Source: Psychromarinibacter sediminicola
GTDB lineage: Bacteria; Pseudomonadota; Alphaproteobacteria; Rhodobacterales; Rhodobacteraceae
Assembly: GCF_029168335.1 (NCBI RefSeq)
Contig: NZ_JARGYC010000010.1
Location: 1-64,000 of the forward strand
Direction of reading: 5' to 3'
DNA: 64,000 bases
Position numbers and translations under genes: made by a program. This document shows, piece after piece, positions 55,576-64,000 of this stretch (the stretch's first letter is position 1; each line of letters begins with the position of its first letter). The notes below the pieces were generated by a model. The model did no database searches, was not told where the DNA came from, and saw nothing but the letters and a program-made list of their open reading frames with translations.

Positions 55576-56561
55576 GTCTCGCGCTTCGGCGCCGGGGCGA
55601 CGCGGATGCGGTCGGAATGCGCGTTCACGTCGATCCGCCGCGGCGTCGCCGCCTTCGACAGCGACGCCAGCGCCATGAACCACGCCTTCGGCATGTCCGA
55701 GGGCAGGCCCACCGGGATGCCGGCGATCGTCGGCGTCTCGGTGTAGGTATGCCCCGGCTCCTCGAATTCCGGCGAGGTGCAGGCGATACACGGGTAGCCG
55801 CCGCGCGTACACGATCCCTCGCCGTTCCATGGCCGGATGTTGCAGTCGCCCACCGCCTGCGTGCCGACGCAGCCCAGATGCTCCATCATGCAGCCCAGCT
55901 CCGACAGCGCGCGCGCCGAGGCCTTGTATTCGTAGTATTCGTTCTTCGGACAGCCGTGATGCACCAGGTGATCGGCATAGAACCGCGGCCGGCGATAGCG
56001 GTCGAGGTCGCCCGCGCCGATCAGCCCGCCCGCCAGCATCAGCAGCGTCTCCGTCACCCAGGCCGGATGCGTCGGGCAGCCCGCCACGTTGATGACCGGC
56101 AGGCCCGAGCGGCTGCGGAACCCTTCGTCCAGCGCCCCGCCCGCGTGCGCGCCGTCGTATTGCAGGCCGATGGCGCCGGCCGGGTTGCCGCCCGCCGCGG
56201 TGATCCCGCCGAACGCCGCGCAGGAGCCCACGGCCACGACATGCTCGGCCATCGGCGCCAGCGCCCGCACCCAGTCCAGCATTGCCCGCCCGGTGCCCGA
56301 CAGCATGTGGAACTTGCCCGTGCCCTTCGGCCCGGTGACGATGGAGCCCTCGACGCACAGCACGTCGAGCACCGTCTCGCCCCGCTCCACCGCGTCCAGC
56401 AACGCGCGCACCTCCGCCCCGGTCTCGACCGACAGCGCCGGATGCCACAGAAACGAGATGCCCGCGTCGCCGAGCGTGTCGAACAGGTTCGGGTTCTCGG
56501 CGCACAGAAGCGACATGGTACAGCCGCCGCAGCCCGCCGATTGCAGCCACAACACGTTCAT
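55572..56561 (-). CDS. hupU: Regulatory hydrogenase small subunit HupU
   Basis: A 329-residue Fe-S subunit without Tat signal, so it stays in the cytoplasm. It begins MNVLWLQSAGCGGCTMSLLC, which shows a standard CxxC proximal pair without the extra cysteines seen in HupS. Other cluster ligands are in HHGCPKNE, GCVGTQAVGDCN and CTRGGYPCIAC. ATG 56561 overlaps the hupT stop by 4 bases. Confidence 0.95.
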   Translation of the reverse strand: MNVLWLQSAGCGGCTMSLLCAENPNLFDTLGDAGISFLWHPALSVETGAEVRALLDAVERGETVLDVLCVEGSIVTGPKGTGKFHMLSGTGRAMLDWVRALAPMAEHVVAVGSCAAFGGITAAGGNPAGAIGLQYDGAHAGGALDEGFRSRSGLPVINVAGCPTHPAWVTETLLMLAGGLIGAGDLDRYRRPRFYADHLVHHGCPKNEYYEYKASARALSELGCMMEHLGCVGTQAVGDCNIRPWNGEGSCTRGGYPCIACTSPEFEEPGHTYTETPTIAGIPVGLPSDMPKAWFMALASLSKAATPRRIDVNAHSDRIRVAPAPKRET

Positions 56562-57892
56562 GCCTCGCCCTCCCGTGGCAGCTCCAGGCGGAAGCACCCG
56601 CCCGGGCCGGGGCCCAGGTGCAGCTGCCCGCCATGCTCGTCGGCGATCTTGGCGCTGATGGAAAGCCCCAGCCCGGTGCCGCGCCCCACCGGCTTGGTCG
56701 TGAAGAACGGATCGAAGATCGCCGCGCGCGCCTCCTCCGGCACCCCCGGCCCGTTGTCGCACACGGTCAGCACCGCGCGCTCCGCCGCGCAGGCCACGTC
56801 CACCGTCAGCTCGGGCGCGGCGGCGCCCTCCAGCGCGTCCATCCCGTTCTGCACCAGGTTCATCACGATCTGCTGGATGTGCCCGGGCACGCCCTCCACC
56901 CTGCAGGCCTCGGCCCCGGTGAACCGCACCGCGATCCCGCTCTTCGAGCCGCGCTCGACCCAGCGCGCCGCGACCCGCGCCACGTCGACGAGGTCGAAGA
57001 CCACCCGCTCGCCGCTGCCTTCGGCCGACAACCGCCGCAGGTCGGCCACGATGTCGCGCACCCGTTCGGCGCCCTCCGTCGCGCCGCGCACCGCGTCGGC
57101 CAGGTTGCGCAGGTTGCGCTCCAGCTTCAGATCCTCGCGCAACTGCACCAGTTCGCTGCGCGGCGCCCCGTCCTTCACCCGCTCGAAATAGGTCTCGAAG
57201 GTGCCGACGTATTTCTCCAGCGCGTGGACCGAGGCATAGACGAAGGAAATCGGGTTGTTCAGCTCGTGCGCCACCCCCGCCAACAACCGGCCGAGCGAGG
57301 CGAGCTTCTCGTTGCGCACCAGCTGGCTCTGCGCCTCCTTCAGCTGCCGGTGGCTCCGCTCCAGTTCGGCATAGGCCCGGCGCAACTCGCCCAGCGGCCG
57401 GCCGGTCAGCACCGCGCCCACGTAGCGCCCCCGGTCCGACAGCCGCGCCGCCAGCGAGATGTCGAACGGCATCGCCCCCTCGGACGTCACCAGGTCGGCC
57501 TCGAAACTGGCGCTCTCGCGGCTCAGCCGCAGGTCGTCCAGCGCCGCCGCGATCCGGGCCGCGCCGTCCTCGGTGAAGAACGCCTGCAGCGCCCGCCCGG
57601 TGATGGCGCCCGGCTCAGCGTCCGGCTCGGCTTCGACGGCACGGGCGAAAGAGGCGCTGATCTCCTCGATCCGGCCGTCCCGGCCCACCACCGCCATGAT
57701 GTCGCTGACCGAGCCCAGCACCGACTCGATGAACCGCCGCGCCGCGTGCAGCTCGGCATTCTGCCGCTCCAGCCGTTCCTGGTACTCGACCAGTTCCGCA
57801 TAGGTCCGGTCCACGGCATCCAGCACGTCGCCCCAGGCGTCGTCGGAAAAGCCCGCCCGGTCGGCAGGGTCGGAGGCGGTCGCGGTGTTCAC
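56558..57892 (-). CDS. hupT: Sensor histidine kinase HupT
   Basis: A 444-residue soluble kinase. Coiled-coil N-terminus (about 28-55), PAS domain (55-165), dimerisation domain with phospho-His209 (GVAHELNNP), and ATPase domain (NLVQNGMDAL, DNGPGVP, TGLGLS). It phosphorylates HupR in the absence of H2 and is restrained by HupUV. GTG start. First gene of hupTUV; 73 bases after the preceding gene on the same strand. Confidence 0.93.
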   Translation of the reverse strand: MNTATASDPADRAGFSDDAWGDVLDAVDRTYAELVEYQERLERQNAELHAARRFIESVLGSVSDIMAVVGRDGRIEEISASFARAVEAEPDAEPGAITGRALQAFFTEDGAARIAAALDDLRLSRESASFEADLVTSEGAMPFDISLAARLSDRGRYVGAVLTGRPLGELRRAYAELERSHRQLKEAQSQLVRNEKLASLGRLLAGVAHELNNPISFVYASVHALEKYVGTFETYFERVKDGAPRSELVQLREDLKLERNLRNLADAVRGATEGAERVRDIVADLRRLSAEGSGERVVFDLVDVARVAARWVERGSKSGIAVRFTGAEACRVEGVPGHIQQIVMNLVQNGMDALEGAAAPELTVDVACAAERAVLTVCDNGPGVPEEARAAIFDPFFTTKPVGRGTGLGLSISAKIADEHGGQLHLGPGPGGCFRLELPREGEA

Positions 57893-57940
57893 CGCCCGAC
57901 ACTAACGCCCCGCCCCCGCCCGCCACAAGAGCCGCGACGG

Positions 57941-57958
57941 TGCTGGCACGTGCCGGCA
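57941..57958 (-). terminator. Small hairpin between the papain-like gene and hupT
   Basis: TGCTGGC-ACGT-GCCGGCA: a 7-bp stem with one G-T wobble. It lies 8 bases beyond the stop of the 669-residue gene and before hupT, in a 73-base gap. No U-run follows. It could weakly insulate the two operons or only be a dyad. Confidence 0.3.
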
Positions 57959-57965
57959 TAGGACG

Positions 57966-59974
<2,009 letters not shown>

Positions 59975-59975
<1 letters not shown>

Positions 59976-61201
59976 CAAACGTAGTAATCCAACTCTTCCT
60001 GCTTCTTCAGAAGATCCCGCAATTCATGCGGATTGTCACCGAAGAAATACGCCAGCCCCCAGTGCGTCCCGAAGGCGGTCCGTTTCGCGACCTTCTGTTC
60101 GCTGGGATCGGAGAGTTCGTGGAACTCGAAATACGGGTGGTTGGCGGTCTCGGCCGGGACTTCCAGGCGGCTCACCACGCGGCGGCGGGGATAGACGCCG
60201 AAACAGCCGGCATGGCCTTTCGCGTCCTCCACCGGCGTTGGGAAGAAAGCGTCCAGCTCGTCCTGCGTGGTCTTCGGATCGAAGGCCACGACAAGGCCCT
60301 GGTAGCCGTTGAAGCCGTAGGCCCGCTCGATCAGTTCCAGCGCGTTGAAGCCCGGCGGGCGATAGGCGACCTCACCGAAGTAAAGCTTGTTGTCGCTGGT
60401 CAGGAAGTATTCCGGATGGATGAAGCCGAACTCGATGTCGAAGACGTCGATCAGCTTCTCGATCTCCTCGGTGATCCGCGCGCGGTGCTCTTCGAGCTCC
60501 GGCGTGGCGGGCACGAAGACGGAATATCCGAGCGTCACGTACTCGGAGATGTTCAGGAACTGGATCTTGCCGTTCTTGATCCAGGCTTCGACCGCGAACT
60601 CCCAGCCGTCGAGGTGGCTTTCCAGCAGGGCGGGGAATTCCTCGTCCGGGATGTTGTCCACGTCCTCGGGCGTGCGGATCACCCGGTGGCCGGCGGTGCC
60701 CGACTTGTCGAACGCCTTGAAGTGGATCGGGTCGTTCGGGTCGCCGTCCAGCTTCAGCAGCGTCTGGTTTACCCGCATCAGGAAGCGGATCACGTCGCCC
60801 CGGTCGTGGGCCTCCTCGAAGACGCCGACACGGATACCGCCGAGCTGGGCGCGCCGCTTCATCAGGGACTTGTCGCGGAACAGCATCGCCTGGCCCAGCA
60901 GGCGCGGGTTCTTCAGCAGCACGGCATTGATCGCACCGGCCCATTCCACGGTCTCTTCGTAGAGCGGGATCGCCACGTCGACGCCCATGTCGTCGAGCCG
61001 ATGCGCAAGTTCCTGCGAGCGTTCGTTGAGCCGGTCGAAATCCCACGGCACGAAGGGAATATCGTTCTGTTCGCAGTACTCTTCGGCCCAAGGCGGCGCG
61101 ACCACCACGTAGCGTCGGTCGAAACGGTCGACCGCGTCGATGGCGTTCAGGCTCCAGCCGAGCAGTGCGACATACCCCTTGTTCGGATCGTAGTCCGTCA
61201 T
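59975..61201 (-). CDS. ATP-grasp domain ligase of unknown substrate
   Basis: A 408-residue cytoplasmic enzyme with a full ATP-grasp core: FRDKSLMKRRAQLGGIRVG, the phosphate-binding loop FKAFDKSGTAGHRV, EFAVEAWIKNGKIQFL, and the metal-binding strand pair HPEYFLTSDNKLYFGEVAYR. Such enzymes join a carboxylate to an amine through an acyl phosphate (dipeptide, carnosine-like or peptide-modifying ligases). C-terminal about 80 residues are extra. First gene of a two-gene unit with the papain-like protein. ATG follows GGAGAGACG. Confidence 0.8.
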
Positions 61202-61576
61202 CGTCTCTCCTCTCAGACAGCTGTCCGCTCTGTGGCACGCCCGACCCGGACACAGCCCGGATTGGGCTGCGTGGGGGCGGATGCGGCCCGCAAAGCAGGC
61301 GCCGTATTGTTTAAAGCCGCATCAACGGTAGTGCCGGCGCCGGGGCGTTTCAACGCCATGCAGGTATTATCATTGTTTTTCAGTTCACTGGGGCGTTCTC
61401 AGGTGCAGTCCCGGGCGGATGGCGCGGTGTCAGCCCCATCGCGCCATACCCGGTATGCGGCGGCCGCGAGATCCCGCTCCGCAAATAGGTCGGGCCACAA
61501 CCAAAAGCTAAGAGGCGGCGAGAGCGACGGCCCGGCCCCCGAGGCCGGCGAAACGACCCGGGGCAGATCGCCGGGT
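61202..61576 (-). promoter_or_regulatory. 375-base intergenic region upstream of the ATP-grasp gene
   Basis: No gene seen. On the minus strand TTGAAA (61353-61348) is separated by 17 bases from TACCGT (61330-61325), a plausible but weak sigma-70 promoter. The -35 sits inside the dyad GGCGTT-TC-AACGCC (61345-61358), which might be an operator. An AT-rich patch (61364-61384) lies just upstream. The half nearer pqiC is GC-rich with GGCCCGGCCCCCGAGGCCGG-like dyads that may terminate pqiC. Confidence 0.35.
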
Positions 61577-62194
61577 CTAGCGCACGAGATCGCGCGCGAT
61601 CTTCTCCGACAGCCTTGTCAATGCGGCGGCCTGAGCCGTGGCGATGGCGGACGGCCCCTCGCCGACCAGCGCGACCGAGATGTCGAACACGCCGACCCGG
61701 TCGGGGAGCGGCGGTGGCTGGGTTCTGGGCTCGTAGTCCGGATCGTCGAAATTGTCCTCGGGCTCCGGCTCCTCCGATCCTAGGAAATACTGTCCGGAAA
61801 TGCGGAACGTGTCCGCGTTGGTCGCGATGTACGTCTCGATGCGAATGTCCACCACACCTTCCGGCGGCCGCGGCAGCGGCCAGGGTTCGGGGGCCACCTT
61901 GGCCGAGGTCATCGCGTTCAGGTGGCGCGTGACGGTCAGCGTCGTCGCGCGTTCCGGCTCGTCCGCCCACAGGCCGAAGTTCATCGTCCGAACGACGCCC
62001 TCGTCATCCTGGAACGCGATTTCTTCGTCGGCCGCGTAGGTCGGCAGGGACACGGTTCGCACGAGAAGCGTCCGGACGGCGGAACGGACCCTCAGCTCCG
62101 ACGTCGGCGATTCCACGAGATAGCGCGGCCCACCTTCCCCACAGGCAACGAGGGTCATGGCCAGAAGGCCGGTCGCGATCGCTCGGATGGTCAT
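61577..62194 (-). CDS. pqiC: PqiC-like lipoprotein (ABC-type transport auxiliary)
   Basis: A 205-residue outer-membrane lipoprotein: signal MTIRAIATGLLAMTLVACG with lipobox LVAC (lipid on Cys18), then a PqiC/DUF330 fold (RYLVESPTSELRVR, VDIRIETYIATN). With PqiB it should form an envelope-spanning phospholipid conduit. An acidic, proline-rich insertion lies around 140-165 (EEPEPEDNFDD). Starts 1 base after the pqiB stop; the frame upstream is a pqiB shadow. Confidence 0.82.
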   Translation of the reverse strand: MTIRAIATGLLAMTLVACGEGGPRYLVESPTSELRVRSAVRTLLVRTVSLPTYAADEEIAFQDDEGVVRTMNFGLWADEPERATTLTVTRHLNAMTSAKVAPEPWPLPRPPEGVVDIRIETYIATNADTFRISGQYFLGSEEPEPEDNFDDPDYEPRTQPPPLPDRVGVFDISVALVGEGPSAIATAQAAALTRLSEKIARDLVR

Positions 62195-62195
62195 T

Positions 62196-63995
62196 TCACC
62201 GCCCCATGAGTAACGAGTTCGGGTTTCTTTGCAGCGTGCGGGCGAGCCCGCGCAGCGCATCCGCCGCCTCGCTGATGTCTCGCAGCGTCGTGAGCGCGCT
62301 GTTGATCAGGCGCGAATTGTCGCTGTAGGCGTTCAGCACGGCTTCGGTCCGCGAGGCCAGCGTATCCAGTCGCGCGACAATCGGCGGCAGGGCGCCGGCG
62401 GCGGTTTCGACGGCATTCGCGGCATTCGCCGCCGAATCCAGCGCGCCGTTCACGGCCGCCGTGGCGCCCCCCTCGCGCAGTTCCGCCGCGATCTGCCGGG
62501 CTTCCGTCAGCGTCGCGCGCGCCTCGTCCAGCGTCGCGGCGAGCTCGGGTATGAGCGTCCGCGCCTCCGCCAGCGTCCCGGTCAATTCCGGGATGACGGC
62601 CCGCGTCTCCTCGGCGCTGACAACCTCGTTCGCCGACACGAGCAGGGTCTGAGCGGAGGCAAGCAGTTCCTCGATCGGCAGCGCGTTGATCCGCTCGAAG
62701 ACGCCCTGCGCCGTGGCGTTGAGATCGGCCAGGTCCGACTCGGCCGTCGGCAGTTCCGGCAGGCGGCCCTCTTCGTTGACGATCCATGCCGGATCGGAGT
62801 CGGGGAACTCGGCCAGTTCGACCACAAGTTGGCTCGACAGCAGGCTGGCAGAGGCGAGCCGGGCCCGCAGACCCTGCGCGACGTAGTCATCCAGCAACGC
62901 CAGGGCCTCCTGCGTCGAGGCGTCCTCGCCAAGGCCCAGCCGGTCGGGCGCAAGCGCCAGGGTGGCGTTCAGACGGACGACCTTCCGGCCGTCGATGTCT
63001 TCGGCGACCATCGCGATCTCGGTGACCTCGCCCACCGGCACGCCCTGAAAGCGCACCGTCGTGCCCTGGCTCAGCCCGCTGACGGACCCATCGAAGACCG
63101 CGAGCACCCGCAGCCGCTCGGCCGACCGGTCGGTCAGGAGACTGGCGCGGGCGGCCGGCTGGTCGGCGTAGAGCTGAAACGACTGCCCCCGCTCCACCGG
63201 GTCTCCGCCCGACACCATCGTATCGAAACTGATCCCGCCTTCCACCAGCGAGGCGAGCGAGGAGAAATCCAGGGAAACGCCCCCGGCCCCCAGCGACACG
63301 GACACGCCGGATATGTCCCAGAACCGTGTGTTGGAAGTCAAAAGGCGGTCGTACGGCGCCTCGACGAAGGCGTTGATGGAGACCCCGTCGCCGTCCTCGG
63401 CCAGTTGCGGCGCCTCGATCGCGCCGACGGGGATGCCCTTGTACAGGATCGGTGCCCCCGCCGCGATCGAGTTGCCGTCGCGGGCGCGCAGCACGAGGGC
63501 TGTCCCGGCCCGGGTCGGACTGGCCAGCGGCGGGCGCGGCAGCCCGGTGAAACGGGTCATCGGCTCGCCGGGGTCGTTGTCCCAGCTTCCCTCGATGTAG
63601 ACGCCCGACAGGACCGTGTTCAGCCCGCTGATGCCACGGACGGAAACCTCGGGCTGCACCACCCAGAACTCCGCATCGGAATCGAGATAGGGGGCAAGGG
63701 TCCGGTCCACGCGCACCGCGACCACCACCTCGCCCAGGTCTTCCGAGAACGAGACATCCTCGACGGTGCCCACGCTGACATCGCGGTACTTCAGCTCGGT
63801 CCGATCCGCGGCGATGCCCGATGCGCTTTCGAACGCGATCTCGATCAGGACCCCCCGTTCGGAATAGCTTTGCCACGCGACGCCCAGCGAAATCGCCAGC
63901 GCCAGGACCGGCACCAGCCACACAAAGGACAGCCGAAACAGAATTCCCCCTGCCCCGCGCCGGACGTGCGGCTCGGCGGGTGTCGGATCACTCAT
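62196..63995 (-). CDS. pqiB: PqiB-like MCE-domain lipid-transport protein
   Basis: A 599-residue inner-membrane-anchored protein. One helix (about 23-42) is followed by three MCE domains whose VG-motif loops read VSVGTVEDV, IPVGAIEAP and VPVGEVTEI. A long coiled-coil C-terminus (about 430-599, many Ala/Glu/Leu heptads) follows. Trimers or hexamers of such proteins form tunnels between membranes. The gene is complete; a pqiA gene would be expected just beyond the window end. Confidence 0.86.
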   Translation of the reverse strand: MSDPTPAEPHVRRGAGGILFRLSFVWLVPVLALAISLGVAWQSYSERGVLIEIAFESASGIAADRTELKYRDVSVGTVEDVSFSEDLGEVVVAVRVDRTLAPYLDSDAEFWVVQPEVSVRGISGLNTVLSGVYIEGSWDNDPGEPMTRFTGLPRPPLASPTRAGTALVLRARDGNSIAAGAPILYKGIPVGAIEAPQLAEDGDGVSINAFVEAPYDRLLTSNTRFWDISGVSVSLGAGGVSLDFSSLASLVEGGISFDTMVSGGDPVERGQSFQLYADQPAARASLLTDRSAERLRVLAVFDGSVSGLSQGTTVRFQGVPVGEVTEIAMVAEDIDGRKVVRLNATLALAPDRLGLGEDASTQEALALLDDYVAQGLRARLASASLLSSQLVVELAEFPDSDPAWIVNEEGRLPELPTAESDLADLNATAQGVFERINALPIEELLASAQTLLVSANEVVSAEETRAVIPELTGTLAEARTLIPELAATLDEARATLTEARQIAAELREGGATAAVNGALDSAANAANAVETAAGALPPIVARLDTLASRTEAVLNAYSDNSRLINSALTTLRDISEAADALRGLARTLQRNPNSLLMGR

Positions 63996-64000
63996 ACGGG

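Noticed and set aside
57945-57958. TGGCACG...GGCA as a sigma-54 promoter
   Set aside because: It would point on the plus strand into the 669-residue gene's antisense, away from hupT, and the -12 element is poor; a small hairpin explains the sequence better.

Overview
This is 64 kb of very GC-rich DNA. Gene content, codon bias and tight ATGA/TGATG gene overlaps point to an alphaproteobacterium, most likely of the Rhodobacterales. The strongest evidence is a hydrogenase locus in the order hupTUV-hypF-hupSLC-hupDFGHJK-hypAB-hupR-hypCDE, which I know from Rhodobacter capsulatus. A glycerol ABC-importer operon of the rhizobial glpSTPQUV type agrees with this. I saw no rRNA, tRNA, CRISPR array, insertion sequence or phage gene. 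The window is chromosomal-style metabolic DNA rather than an obvious mobile island.

Layout. (1) 1-8.7 kb: glycerol uptake and oxidation (glpD-S-T-P-Q-U-V, minus strand) divergent from the DeoR-type repressor glpR. (2) 8.7-11.5 kb: a patchy stretch with a pair of small half-permease-like membrane proteins, an isochorismatase-family hydrolase and a decayed molybdenum-hydroxylase large subunit. (3) 11.5-23.2 kb: a 12-gene divergent regulon around a short promoter region. It holds a polyamine/opine-type ABC importer, an M20 deacylase, an FAD amine oxidase, a cupin, a class III aminotransferase resembling beta-amino-acid transaminases, a GntR/FCD regulator, a beta-keto-acid cleavage enzyme, a hotdog thioesterase and a trans-3-hydroxy-L-proline dehydratase-like enzyme. 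I infer a beta-amino-acid (possibly N-acylated) degradation route. (4) 23.2-38.5 kb: a second divergent regulon. On one side is a CUT2 sugar/polyol ABC importer with a short-chain dehydrogenase. On the other are a winged-helix protein fused to a solute-binding-protein domain, a second short-chain dehydrogenase, an M24/creatinase-like protein and an acetoin-dehydrogenase-like complex, with an aldehyde dehydrogenase lying between two E2-type genes. (5) 38.6-57.9 kb: the complete uptake [NiFe]-hydrogenase system, comprising H2 sensor, kinase, response regulator, structural genes and maturation genes. (6) 58-61.2 kb: an unrecognised two-gene unit, an ATP-grasp enzyme translationally coupled to a 669-residue protein with a papain-like Cys-His-Asn pattern. 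(7) 61.6-64 kb: PqiB/PqiC-like MCE lipid-transport components.

How the parts work together. Regions 1, 3 and 4 are scavenging modules, each with its own importer, enzymes and regulator at a divergent promoter. Region 5 lets the cell oxidise H2. HupUV sense H2, HupT and HupR relay the signal, HupSLC feed electrons to quinone, and the Hyp/Hup proteins build and insert the NiFe cofactor. HupS carries the six-cysteine proximal-cluster signature of O2-tolerant enzymes.

Least explained and most worth following: the ATP-grasp/papain-like pair; the winged-helix/solute-binding fusion regulator with two dyads 21 bp apart upstream of it; the beta-amino-acid regulon; the degenerate E2-like protein; the asymmetric GlpS/GlpT ATPases; and an unlisted 55-residue membrane protein between hupL and hupC. 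All assignments come from reading motifs and recalling families; no database search was run.
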